Assembly (NCBI GenBank): GCA_002348095.1
Contig: DDYT01000004.1
Span: forward strand, 674 to 13,371
Source of the DNA: Erysipelotrichaceae bacterium UBA2227
Lineage (GTDB): Bacteria > Bacillota_I > Bacilli_A > Erysipelotrichales > Erysipelotrichaceae
Length of the DNA: 12,698 nt
Direction of reading: 5' to 3'
Positions 1 to 6,764 of the stretch are shown one piece after another; within the stretch, counting starts at the first letter, position 1, and the number at the start of each line of letters is the position of its first letter. The position numbers and the translations under genes are program-made. Below the pieces are notes generated by a model. It searched no databases. It was not told the DNA's origin and saw only the letters and a program-made list of their open reading frames with translations.

Positions 1-493
1 TGTCCGGGCGGAATTTTGGGGTCAGATGCTGTTTGGACCAGGCAATGATTTCCTGTGGAGAATGGGTCTGATATGGGTTTTCTTGAATGATGTCTAGCAT
101 GGATTTGCCGCTTTTGGGCTTATCGGAAAAATAATCGCCGATACCGGAGGTATGGTTTAACAGCTGTCGGACCGTGATCTGTCCGGCATAGTTGACTCCT
201 TTGTACGTGTGCAATCCGTCCACCAGATCCTTGCCCAGAATTTCCATCACCGGTTCATCATAGCCAATCAGGCTCTTTTCGACCATCTGACCGATCAGTA
301 CAGAGGTAAAGACCTTGCCGATGCTGGCAATGTAATATGGTTTGTCAATATCACGGTTTACACCGGTACAAACGTTGACGTGCAGGTCAAGAGGGTCGTT
401 GTTTACCAGCAAGAAAGCATTGTGAATATTCGGATCCTTTTGGACGGTGTTTTTGAAAAATTCTTCAATTTGATTTTGTAATTTTTGGCTCAC
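1..493 (-). CDS. Serine hydrolase, beta-lactamase / penicillin-binding-like family (5' part, cut by window edge)
   Basis: Minus-strand reading frame open to the window edge, giving about 164 N-terminal residues. It matches the serine beta-lactamase/DD-peptidase fold (class C-like, Pfam Beta-lactamase). An SxxK motif (SIGK, about residues 57-60) holds the nucleophile serine and general-base lysine, and the typical QLLNHTSGIGDY stretch follows around residue 110. The frame ends just before the expected YxN motif, so the second and third catalytic motifs cannot be checked. I see no signal peptide, so a cytoplasmic esterase or peptidase role is more likely than periplasm-type beta-lactam resistance; the substrate is unknown. 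Start: a GGAGG at 501-505 lies only 1 nt before an ATG (497-499) but 7 nt before the next in-frame GTG (491-493), so I chose GTG. The ATG start would add only two residues. The gene has its own candidate TATAAT box and appears monocistronic at its 5' end. Family is confident; function is not. Confidence 0.88.
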   Translation of the reverse strand, partial: MSQKLQNQIEEFFKNTVQKDPNIHNAFLLVNNDPLDLHVNVCTGVNRDIDKPYYIASIGKVFTSVLIGQMVEKSLIGYDEPVMEILGKDLVDGLHTYKGVNYAGQITVRQLLNHTSGIGDYFSDKPKSGKSMLDIIQENPYQTHSPQEIIAWSKQHLTPKFRPD

Positions 494-500
494 GGTCATT

Positions 501-505
501 CCTCC
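501..505 (-). promoter_or_regulatory. Ribosome binding site that decides the start of the serine hydrolase
   Basis: GGAGG on the minus strand. It sits 1 nt from the upstream ATG (too close) and 7 nt from the GTG at 491-493 (normal), which argues for the GTG start. Confidence 0.6.
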
Positions 506-513
506 AGTCGCAA

Positions 514-519
514 ATTATA
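514..519 (-). promoter_or_regulatory. Candidate -10 box for the serine hydrolase gene
   Basis: A perfect TATAAT on the minus strand. There is no good -35: the best hexamer at 16-17 nt upstream matches TTGACA at only about three positions. Transcription would begin near 507, right next to the GGAGG at 505, giving an almost leaderless mRNA. The rest of the 500-607 gap shows no convincing terminator hairpin for the phosphatase gene upstream. Confidence 0.5.
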
Positions 520-607
520 ACTTAATTTTTTCAGCATTCATTGGTTCATTACCTGAAGCAAGTCTGTTAAATGTCGGTTGCTTTATCGGTACACTCGCAC
601 AGGTACA

Positions 608-1216
608 TCAGCGGATGTAGGACAGATCGCTGACGCGTTTGATCATCCGTTTACCATCAGTAGTTTCTATCAGCCAGCTGACTCCGCCTGCATAGCCAAA
701 GATTTCGCCGTGATTCAGTGATTCCACCGGCAGTTTCAGCCACATCGCATTGAACACACTTAACAAGTCGCCGTGCGATACGATCAGGATCGTCTCATCC
801 GTACTTTCGATCAGCTGTTGATAAAACGGATACAGTCGGTTCCACTCGTCTCTGCGGCTCTCTGCATCGCCGAACATGCGGTCATCCACGGTCTTCTCCT
901 GACATTCGATGTTCTCGCGCAGCCATTGGACGGACTGTCCGACGCATTTTCCTAAGTTGCGCTCGCGCAGTTCAAAAACCGAAACCGGTTTGACGGATAC
1001 ATACTGACTGATGATTTCGGCAGTCTGATATGCGCGTTTCAGATCGGAGGTGTACATGACCAACAGTTTTCCGGATAATTCCGCCGCCAGTTTTTTTCCG
1101 ATGTTGTGGGCCTGTTCTCTGCCCAGTTCACTGAGGTCCCAGTCGGTCCATGAGCCAACCATGCCGTTGGTATGGTGGATGGATTGGGTGTGTTGAATGG
1201 TGATGATTGTTTTCAT
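608..1216 (-). CDS. Histidine phosphatase (phosphoglycerate-mutase-like) family protein with altered RHG motif
   Basis: A 202-residue protein of the histidine phosphatase superfamily, which hydrolyses or transfers phosphate through a phospho-histidine. Visible catalytic elements are the nucleophile His9, a second-arginine region in TSDLKRAYQTA (Arg61), LRERNLG with Glu85 as probable general acid, and VSHGD with the second histidine His148. The first motif is unusual: canonical RHG(E/Q)(T/S) is replaced by Gln8-His9-Thr10-Gln11-Ser12, so the phosphate-binding arginine is missing. The long N-terminal HHTNGMVGSWTDWDLSELG segment is well formed, which suggests a recognisable subfamily and not a decayed gene. 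It lies 22 nt downstream of the GNAT gene and is probably co-transcribed with it. The start is supported by GGGAGAG a few nt before the ATG. The substrate is unknown; a small phosphorylated metabolite is the general expectation for the family. Confidence 0.9.
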   Translation of the reverse strand: MKTIITIQHTQSIHHTNGMVGSWTDWDLSELGREQAHNIGKKLAAELSGKLLVMYTSDLKRAYQTAEIISQYVSVKPVSVFELRERNLGKCVGQSVQWLRENIECQEKTVDDRMFGDAESRRDEWNRLYPFYQQLIESTDETILIVSHGDLLSVFNAMWLKLPVESLNHGEIFGYAGGVSWLIETTDGKRMIKRVSDLSYIR

Positions 1217-1238
1217 TTCGCTCTCCCACTATTGAACA

Positions 1239-1739
1239 TTAAAGTTCTTTGATCAAATACAAAGCCACATCATCGTCGATGATGACTTTCTCGCCATAGC
1301 CGATGTGTCTGTCTTTCGTCCAGATTCCTTTGCCATCGGGTACATATCCCCGTTTGACATACAGGCGTTGGGCCGCACCGTAATCCTGAAACAGTCCGAC
1401 ACCGATCCCAACAAACTTACTAATCAGTCTAATCCTTTTTTCTGCTTCATCAAGCAACAGTGAAGCAATTCCCATTTTCCGGTATCGGATAAGAACGTTG
1501 AGATCTACGATTTCCGGGATCCCACGTTCTCTGAATGGTGTGTAATCGGATGTCCAGAGGATCGTAACGTATCCGGCAAACTGACCGTCAAGCTCTGCGA
1601 TCAGAACATCGCGAACCCCTAGTTCCATTTCCTTGAAGTATTCAAGGTATTGTTCGATTGGTTTATTCCATCCCTGCTTACTAAAAGCTTCTGAGATTAT
1701 TTGACAGTCATGGTCTTCAAATTTTCTGATTTTTAACAT
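1239..1739 (-). CDS. GNAT family N-acetyltransferase
   Basis: A 166-residue single-domain GNAT protein, predicted to move an acetyl group from acetyl-CoA to an amine. The acetyl-CoA pyrophosphate loop is seen at residues 87-92 (RKMGIA, the R/Q-x-x-G-x-A pattern) after a beta-strand EIVDLNVL. The C-terminal half has the typical GLFQDYGAAQRLYVKRGY segment, followed by a basic/aromatic stretch ending in a hydrophobic strand. Length is normal for the family. The acceptor cannot be read from sequence. It is first in a two-gene unit with the histidine phosphatase 22 nt downstream. The start has only a weak GGGG-type ribosome site about 7 nt upstream; a TGGTATAAT promoter element lies about 50 nt upstream. 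No link to the sugar genes is evident beyond position. Confidence 0.9.
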   Translation of the reverse strand: MLKIRKFEDHDCQIISEAFSKQGWNKPIEQYLEYFKEMELGVRDVLIAELDGQFAGYVTILWTSDYTPFRERGIPEIVDLNVLIRYRKMGIASLLLDEAEKRIRLISKFVGIGVGLFQDYGAAQRLYVKRGYVPDGKGIWTKDRHIGYGEKVIIDDDVALYLIKEL

Positions 1740-1790
1740 AATTAAACCCCATATTTTTAACCCTTTATTATTCTAGCACTTACAAACCTG

Positions 1791-1799
1791 ATTATACCA
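1791..1799 (-). promoter_or_regulatory. Extended -10 promoter for the GNAT-phosphatase pair
   Basis: TGGTATAAT on the minus strand: a perfect -10 with the TGn extension. The position where a -35 would lie (about 1813-1819) is the T-tract of the PTS operon terminator and has no TTGACA likeness. The predicted leader to the GNAT ATG is about 45 nt. Confidence 0.6.
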
Positions 1800-1812
1800 A
1801 AAAACATGAGCA

Positions 1813-1844
1813 TAAAAAGAGGAGATTTCATTACTGAAATCTCC
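1813..1844 (-). terminator. Intrinsic terminator of the PTS operon
   Basis: A perfect 10-bp inverted repeat, GGAGATTTCA / TGAAATCTCC, with a 4-nt loop (stem arms 1821-1830 and 1835-1844). Read on the minus strand it is followed at once by TCTTTTTA. It lies 33 nt after the IIA stop codon, the right place to end the PTS operon. The plus-strand side has no T-tract, so it works in one direction only. Confidence 0.88.
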
Positions 1845-1877
1845 CGAAATCATCTCTGTGTCAAATCTTATACAAAA

Positions 1878-2327
1878 CTATTCATCCATCATTTCGTCGA
1901 CATCGTCTAAATCGCTAACGCTACCCCTTTGGTATTGGTTTGTCACATCTGAAATGCTTTCCTTCGCTGTATGAACGATCCTGGATGCAAAAGCATCCAA
2001 ATCAGTGACTGTGCTTCTTGAAAGTACCGCTTCAATCAACATCATCAGATTTACACCTGTAATCACCTTCACATCATTTCTCTTTAATGCAAGCATCATC
2101 GACTGATTGAATGGCGTACCACCCAAGATATCAGTCAGTATAACAACTCCCTGATTTTGATCGACCGATTTGACGGCTTCTTCAAGATGTCGCTGAAATA
2201 ACTCCGGACTGTCCTGATTATTCAGCACGACCGAGGAAATACAACTCATATCACCTGAGAAAAAACGCAGCGACTCAATCAAACCATAGGCCAGCGGGCC
2301 ATGTGTAGTAACAACGATACCGATCAT
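1878..2327 (-). CDS. PTS mannose-family EIIA component
   Basis: A 149-residue IIA protein of the mannose/fructose/sorbose PTS family (EIIA-man fold). It is a cytoplasmic phosphocarrier that takes phosphate from HPr and passes it to IIB. The phosphorylated histidine is His9 in the N-terminal strand IGIVVTTHGPLAYG. Further family marks are VVILTDILGGTPFNQS (about residues 60-76) and VITGVNLMMLIEAV (about 84-97). The C-terminal tail is acidic (DLDDVDEMMDE). It is encoded alone and not fused to IIB. It is the last gene of the PTS operon, separated from IIB-IIC-IID by the ceramidase-family gene; only 8 nt divide the two, with AGGAG placed 5 nt before the ATG. Substrate choice cannot be told from IIA. 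Confidence 0.95.
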   Translation of the reverse strand: MIGIVVTTHGPLAYGLIESLRFFSGDMSCISSVVLNNQDSPELFQRHLEEAVKSVDQNQGVVILTDILGGTPFNQSMMLALKRNDVKVITGVNLMMLIEAVLSRSTVTDLDAFASRIVHTAKESISDVTNQYQRGSVSDLDDVDEMMDE

Positions 2328-2335
2328 AGTGACTC

Positions 2336-3628
2336 CTAACTTAGTTTATTTATTAACTCTCTGGCTACACTAACTGTAATGGATTCTGCATCTTCTGAAA
2401 CTAATGCGGTGTTCAACTCATAACCCACGGAAGCCATAAACGTCTGATGATCCGGAACATATCCAATGTAGCCATTAGTATACCCTGTGACCAACGTTTG
2501 ACCCTTTGGATCCAGTTGTCTGATCGATCGCCCGATTTCCGCAAAGAATTCACCCGGAGTGGTAATGATTTTCCAATCACCGATGCGGATAACTTGCATT
2601 TCGGTCTCAATCGAAGCAAAATTAACCATCTTCTTAAAACGATAATAACGCGTCGCACCCTGCCATTCAACGTATGCCGTTCTTTGAATATTCTGAGGTG
2701 CATTTTCTTCTTTTAGCTGAGCAATCTTTTCTTCGGCCTCCCGGATTTTTTGTTCGCACACTTCGTCCGACTCAAATGTTTTGGTCGGCAGAATGAGTTT
2801 TTCCGTAAAAGCCTCCAGCTTGACATCATCTGTCGTATCAGCCAATGCTGCCAAACGAATGACTTCACCAGCCAAAAGCAAGCCCATCCGCTTCGCTTCT
2901 TCAAAACCTTGACCTTTGCGAGTATGACGGGTACTGATGTTTCCGGCAGTGCCCTGAGCATAGAGTGCTACGGCACCTTCGAAAACTTTTTCTACTTCTT
3001 TTTGATAATATGAAATAAAATCACCTGAGTAATAATAATTATTGAAATTCAAAATGGTCGGATGACATGAGTAGAATGCCATCAGTGCCAACGGCTCATT
3101 ATCTGCACGATCGACACGCAGCACGGTTACCGTATCATCAATATACAAATCAGCATCAATCCGATTACTTCCAAGCCCTTTTAACTCCCCTTGGACAATA
3201 CCAAGTTTCGCCGGCTGCAACTCGTTGTACGCCCAGACGATGCCATTGGCCACCATATCCGGCAACAACACATAATAGGCGGAGTCAATGGGATTCGGAT
3301 CGATTCTGCGACTGATCAACCCCATATCTCCAAACCTGGCTGCTTCCGGGCCTGAATGCGTATGAGAAGCATTAACAAAAATGGCATCCCTTGGAATATC
3401 TGTTTTTGAACTTACCAGATCACGCACATACTGCATGAACACCTTATCAACTCCGATGACATCCATCGTTACCAGGGCCACTTTCGTTATCGAATTGTCT
3501 AACACCAGAATATTTGCATACAGCTCATCTTTTATGCCAATACTTCCATGTTTTCTCTCTTCATATCCGGACATTCTCAGTCCAATAGGCGGGGTAATGT
3601 TGATTTTCTTGCTTGATGCTCTCAACAT
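2336..3628 (-). CDS. Neutral/alkaline ceramidase-family hydrolase (cytoplasmic), PTS-operon member
   Basis: A 430-residue protein resembling the N-terminal catalytic domain of neutral ceramidases (Pfam Ceramidase_alk), zinc amidases that cleave an N-acyl bond. Family marks in order: ITPPIGLRMSGY near the start; SHTHSGP (His89, His91) and SCHPTI (His189) as zinc-ligand candidates; GTAGNIS (Ser232 in the catalytic-serine position); TPGEFF (Glu360); and a tyrosine-rich NGYIGYVP...GYE segment (about 386-404) where the last zinc ligand should lie. It is shorter than full-length neutral ceramidases (about 650 residues or more), lacking the C-terminal immunoglobulin-like domain, and has no signal peptide. 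A cytoplasmic protein with no lipid-facing export is unlikely to act on membrane ceramide. Placement between PTS IID and IIA suggests it acts on the imported phosphorylated sugar, perhaps removing an N-acyl group; this is inference. IID ends 4 nt upstream, so translation is probably coupled. Family is confident; substrate unknown. Confidence 0.88.
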   Translation of the reverse strand: MLRASSKKINITPPIGLRMSGYEERKHGSIGIKDELYANILVLDNSITKVALVTMDVIGVDKVFMQYVRDLVSSKTDIPRDAIFVNASHTHSGPEAARFGDMGLISRRIDPNPIDSAYYVLLPDMVANGIVWAYNELQPAKLGIVQGELKGLGSNRIDADLYIDDTVTVLRVDRADNEPLALMAFYSCHPTILNFNNYYYSGDFISYYQKEVEKVFEGAVALYAQGTAGNISTRHTRKGQGFEEAKRMGLLLAGEVIRLAALADTTDDVKLEAFTEKLILPTKTFESDEVCEQKIREAEEKIAQLKEENAPQNIQRTAYVEWQGATRYYRFKKMVNFASIETEMQVIRIGDWKIITTPGEFFAEIGRSIRQLDPKGQTLVTGYTNGYIGYVPDHQTFMASVGYELNTALVSEDAESITVSVARELINKLS

Positions 3629-3632
3629 CTGA

Positions 3633-4472
3633 TTAACCTAAGAATCCGAAGAATGCGCCAACCAAACTAAAGGCGATGACGATCAGCAATATCCGGATTG
3701 GAGTAACACCTTTTCTCAGCCATTGTGACAATAAGAACGTCAAACCTAATGGAACGATATTTGGCATAATACTATTGGTAATATCTGTAAACTTCTTTGC
3801 GGCATCTCCGGTACCGATGGAGAAGTTAAACGGAACCTTGACCATTTGAGCGATCATGACACCGAGCACCATAAGACCGAGAACAGCTGCAGCTTCAGAA
3901 ACACGTTGAACGATGCCTTCTTTTGCCAAGCGCTCTACAAACTTTGTTCCAAGATCGTAACTCATCGTTGTACCGTAATAACGAGTTCCCAGATGGAAAA
4001 TGTTGAAGATGACTAAGAATGCAATAGGACCTAAAATATTTCCGCCTTCAGCCAATGAGATACCGATACCCATGGCGATCGGACGGATCGTAAACCAGAA
4101 CATCGAGTCACCGACACCGGCAAACGGTCCCATCATACTGACTTTTACGGCAGAAATTGCATTTTCCTGGGCAACGATTTCTTTCTCATCTTCCATAACT
4201 CCCAATTGCTCTTCTAAAGCAAGGGCAACACCGATGATCGGAGCGGCTAAGTATGGTTGAGTGTTGAAGAATTCCAAATTACGCTTTACGGCACGCTGCA
4301 ATCTTTCCGGATTGTCTTTATAAATCTTTTTCAATACCGGTAAAATGATATATAAGTAACCAGCCGCTTGCATACGCTCATAATTCCAGGAGGTTTGCAG
4401 GAAGAACTGTCTGATAAATACACGTGTGAGATCTTTTTGATCTACAACTCTAGCTTGTTTCAATGTTGTCAT
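3633..4472 (-). CDS. PTS mannose-family EIID membrane component
   Basis: A 279-residue IID subunit, which with IIC forms the membrane translocation unit found only in mannose-family PTS. The N-terminal signature is clear: FIRQFFLQTSWNYERM followed by AAGYLYIILPVLKKIY (about residues 19-51). Next comes NTQPYLAAPIIGVALALEE, then MMGPFAGVGDSMFW, a typical conserved loop, and glycine-rich membrane segments. The C-terminal hydrophobic run (residues about 239-279) ends in FGFLG. Length is normal. It follows IIC by 12 nt, with AAGGAG correctly spaced before its ATG, and is 4 nt ahead of the ceramidase-family gene. Only family-level substrate inference is possible (mannose, amino sugars, fructose, sorbose). 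Confidence 0.96.
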   Translation of the reverse strand: MTTLKQARVVDQKDLTRVFIRQFFLQTSWNYERMQAAGYLYIILPVLKKIYKDNPERLQRAVKRNLEFFNTQPYLAAPIIGVALALEEQLGVMEDEKEIVAQENAISAVKVSMMGPFAGVGDSMFWFTIRPIAMGIGISLAEGGNILGPIAFLVIFNIFHLGTRYYGTTMSYDLGTKFVERLAKEGIVQRVSEAAAVLGLMVLGVMIAQMVKVPFNFSIGTGDAAKKFTDITNSIMPNIVPLGLTFLLSQWLRKGVTPIRILLIVIAFSLVGAFFGFLG

Positions 4473-4484
4473 AGTTTGTTCTCC

Positions 4485-5258
4485 TTACTCCTCCATCAAA
4501 GACGACAGGTCTCCGGAAACAGAACCTCCCGAACCACCTTTTGAATTAAAGAAGTCATAGATCAGTGCAGCACAAACGCCGATAACGGATACACCGATCA
4601 AAGTAATCGGCAGGTAGGATGCAAGCACAAATCCGATAAACAAGAATGGCAATAAATGCGGGATCCCGATCATATTCAGAATCATGGCAAACCCTAATGC
4701 AGGAAGCATTTGACCGGACACGTTGAACCCTTTCAATACAAATGCAGGTACGACATCCAAAATACCCTGGACAGCTTCTGCCCCATAATAAACGGCCGGG
4801 AAAACGACCAATAAACTACGGACGACAACAAGCAGCGGGAACACGGTTAAGTGCAGGATTTCGATCATGCGATAGTTTTTAGCTTCGGCAAGCCGGTCGA
4901 TTTGGTGCATTGTGAATGTATTGATCATTCGAATAAATGTATTGAATGATACAGCAACAAATGCTACAGGAACTGCCAAGGCCACAGCGGTTTCTACCGG
5001 TATACCTTCCTTAGCCAATGCAACGGCAATGATCGTACCTAATGTTGCATCCGGCGGGATGGAAGCTCCGATACCCATGGCACCCATGAAAATTAATTGC
5101 AATGGGATAGAAACTTCGATAGCGGTCGTAACGTCTCCAAGAGCAAGACCAACGATCGTTCCGGCGACCAATGGTTGTGCGAACATGAATTGTCCGACTG
5201 GTTGTTGTTCGATGCCTAATATTATCGCAATAATTGTGACGATAATGGCTTCAATCAT
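4485..5258 (-). CDS. PTS mannose-family EIIC membrane permease component
   Basis: A 257-residue, strongly hydrophobic protein matching EII-Sor/Man IIC. It contains QPLVAGTIVGLALGDVTTA (about residues 29-47), then LQLIFMGAMGIGASIPPDA (about 53-71), the conserved region that helps form the sugar path. Several further membrane spans end in a Gly/Ser-rich tail and an acidic C-terminus. It partners IID in the membrane and receives the sugar for phosphorylation by IIB. Its start is 3 nt after the IIB stop codon. The ribosome site AAAGGGGAA lies inside the end of the IIB gene, so the two are tightly coupled. Confidence 0.96.
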   Translation of the reverse strand: MIEAIIVTIIAIILGIEQQPVGQFMFAQPLVAGTIVGLALGDVTTAIEVSIPLQLIFMGAMGIGASIPPDATLGTIIAVALAKEGIPVETAVALAVPVAFVAVSFNTFIRMINTFTMHQIDRLAEAKNYRMIEILHLTVFPLLVVVRSLLVVFPAVYYGAEAVQGILDVVPAFVLKGFNVSGQMLPALGFAMILNMIGIPHLLPFLFIGFVLASYLPITLIGVSVIGVCAALIYDFFNSKGGSGGSVSGDLSSLMEE

Positions 5259-5261
5259 ACG

Positions 5262-5762
5262 CTAAAATTCCCCTTTCTTTTTTTGTAAAATCGGTACCAG
5301 ATCAACTGGTTCATATGTTAAAACTTGTCGGTACTCAAGTTTATAACCCATACTGTTTAAATAAAGCAAATCCTCCAGTTCCTGCTTTGAAACGGAAACT
5401 GACACATTGACCTGTTCTCTGCCCTCCTTCCATCTCATTCCGCCGATATTGATCATATCCAAAGGTATTTTCAGCCCTCGTTCAGCGATCGCACGTAATG
5501 CTACGGTATCTTTAAAAATAAGCATGACATTGTAATTATTGAAAATACCCTTGTTATATCTTTCAATAAATCCGTCGATTGATAAAGCATAAAGCTGAGC
5601 ACCCGGAGGTGTAGTCAGTCTTAAAACTGACAATTGAACTTTGTCTTTTGAGATTTCATCATCAACAATGATGATCAGATTGATTGAATAGTTACGCACC
5701 CAACCCACAATTACCTGCCCGTGAATCAGACGGTCGTCAATCCTTGCTAGAACAATTGGCAT
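5262..5762 (-). CDS. PTS mannose-family EIIB component
   Basis: A 166-residue IIB protein of the mannose/sorbose family. This cytoplasmic domain carries phosphate on a histidine (not a cysteine) and passes it to the sugar during transport. The active site is seen as ARIDDRLIHGQV, with His14. Other family segments are IIIVDDEIS, LTTPPGAQL and INIGGMRW (about residues 104-111). Full length for a separate IIB. It is the first gene of the PTS operon, directly behind a consensus promoter, and the start is supported by GGGAG 7 nt before the ATG. The IIB-IIC-IID order is that of aga-, sor- and lev-type systems. Confidence 0.95.
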   Translation of the reverse strand: MPIVLARIDDRLIHGQVIVGWVRNYSINLIIIVDDEISKDKVQLSVLRLTTPPGAQLYALSIDGFIERYNKGIFNNYNVMLIFKDTVALRAIAERGLKIPLDMINIGGMRWKEGREQVNVSVSVSKQELEDLLYLNSMGYKLEYRQVLTYEPVDLVPILQKKKGEF

Positions 5763-5782
5763 AACCGTTCTCCCTTCGATAT

Positions 5783-5838
5783 TGTATATGGTATGTAAGA
5801 TGTATATATATGTTCGTCTACATTATACTTGTAAATAC
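5783..5838 (-). promoter_or_regulatory. Candidate GntR/HutC-like operator cluster at the PTS promoter
   Basis: Three short sites resemble the HutC-subfamily half-palindrome GT(A/C)TA(G/T)AC. GTAAATAC at 5831-5838, between the -35 and -10, matches 7 of 8; GTATATAT at 5802-5809 matches 7 of 8; GTATATGG at 5784-5791 matches 6 of 8. TGTATAT also repeats 18 nt apart (5783-5789 and 5801-5807). No regulator gene is in the window and the region is AT-rich, so chance matches are possible. Confidence 0.3.
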
Positions 5839-5851
5839 ATGTGGTTGTCAA
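5822..5851 (-). promoter_or_regulatory. Consensus sigma-A promoter of the PTS operon
   Basis: On the minus strand, a perfect TTGACA (5846-5851) and a perfect TATAAT (5822-5827) are separated by 18 nt. Predicted transcription start is near 5815, giving a leader of about 50 nt before the IIB ATG. A promoter this strong usually needs repression, in keeping with the operator-like repeats around it. Confidence 0.9.
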
Positions 5852-5856
5852 CACGC

Positions 5857-5870
5857 CATAAACGATTTCA
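5857..5870 (-). promoter_or_regulatory. Possible catabolite-responsive (cre-like) site
   Basis: TGAAATCGTTTATG on the minus strand matches the core TGnAAnCG of the CcpA cre consensus but not the final CA. It sits just upstream of the -35 of the PTS promoter. The rest of the 5763-5954 gap contains only short AT-rich hairpins and no clear terminator for the upstream operon. Confidence 0.3.
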
Positions 5871-5954
5871 CAGTTATCAATAAAAGCTTTCATTTTTTCG
5901 ATTTTCAGACATATTCTGATTCACTGGAAGTCTTTTTTCAAAAGATCCATCGCC

Positions 5955-6764
5955 TCAATCATTGAGCAGTCGGTCTATTTCATCCACGATCGTCATAGAT
6001 GAAACATCCCCAATGACTTTCGTACAATGCTCGATCAAATCCGGTGTCGAGTCGTGCATAGCATACCCTCGAACCACCTTAAACATCTCCACATCATTGG
6101 AATTATCCCCAAAGGCAATTGCTTGCTGCGGTTGTATGTTTAGGGTTGAAAGTACTGTTTCCACCCCCCTTCCCTTATGTATTTCTTTCAATGTGATCTC
6201 GCCGTTAAGTCGCTGCTCATTGTCCATCCGCAAATGACTGTTGTAGAACATCAGACCGTAACAGCCGTCGAGATTATGTATGAGAGTTTGCTTTTGTGTT
6301 TCATCATGCAGGAAAACAGAAACTTTGTATAGCCGGCGATCCGGGTAGGTATAATATATCTGATTTTCCTTATGCCTGGATACTTGCTGGGCATAATTTA
6401 TGACATACGGATGGTTTTGAGGATGACAATAATACACTGATTCTCCTTGCATGACAAATCCGATTTGATGGTTTTCAAGAAACTCCCACAACTCAGCTAC
6501 CGTCGTCTCATCGAAAGTAAAATTCCTGATAAGTCGGTCTCCAACATAAATCATTGATCCATTCAGGCAGATATTGGCATCAAACGGAAAATCAGCAACT
6601 GCTTTTAATGAGTTGAGCTGTCGACCGGTCGCACTGACGACATAGATACCTGCCTGCTGTAATCTTCTGAGGGCATCGAGATGTTCTGAGCGAACATGGA
6701 AAATTCCTTTGGTCGTATCGATCAGAGTTCCGTCGATATCAAAGAATACACATTTTATTTTCAT
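5955..6764 (-). CDS. HAD superfamily phosphatase, Cof-type (IIB)
   Basis: A 269-residue Cof/YidA-type HAD hydrolase, a cytoplasmic Mg-dependent phosphatase of small phosphorylated metabolites. Motif I is FFDIDGTL with nucleophile Asp9 and acid/base Asp11; motif II is SATGR (Thr46); motif III lysine is probably in the conserved KGRGVE stretch (Lys197); motif IV is AFGDNSNDVEMF (Asp220, Asp224). The region between motifs II and III is the C2-type cap that sets substrate choice. Length is normal. The start overlaps the end of the ManA gene by 4 nt (ATGA), so it is the last gene of the nanE-nagA-manA operon. In this setting it may remove stalled sugar phosphates, but this is guesswork; the natural substrate of this family cannot be read from sequence. 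Confidence 0.93.
   Translation of the reverse strand: MKIKCVFFDIDGTLIDTTKGIFHVRSEHLDALRRLQQAGIYVVSATGRQLNSLKAVADFPFDANICLNGSMIYVGDRLIRNFTFDETTVAELWEFLENHQIGFVMQGESVYYCHPQNHPYVINYAQQVSRHKENQIYYTYPDRRLYKVSVFLHDETQKQTLIHNLDGCYGLMFYNSHLRMDNEQRLNGEITLKEIHKGRGVETVLSTLNIQPQQAIAFGDNSNDVEMFKVVRGYAMHDSTPDLIEHCTKVIGDVSSMTIVDEIDRLLND

Noticed and set aside
2413..3632. Several short open frames on both strands within the ceramidase-family gene
   Set aside because: They are out-of-frame shadows of the conserved 430-residue frame; composition and lack of motifs argue against coding.
4912..5265. A 117-residue plus-strand frame antisense to the IIC gene
   Set aside because: Its Ala/Ile/Pro-rich content is the mirror of a hydrophobic membrane protein on the other strand; no ribosome site or domain is visible.
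5885..5950. Possible terminator hairpins after the HAD gene (TCAGA/TCTGA and TCTTTT/AAAAGA inverted repeats)
   Set aside because: The stems are only 5-6 bp, AT-rich and without a T-tract on the minus strand; some read-through into the PTS operon remains possible.
5763..5954. A riboswitch or glmS-like ribozyme leader upstream of the PTS operon
   Set aside because: The predicted leader is only about 50 nt, AT-rich and without extended pairing; the sequence fits operators better than a structured RNA.
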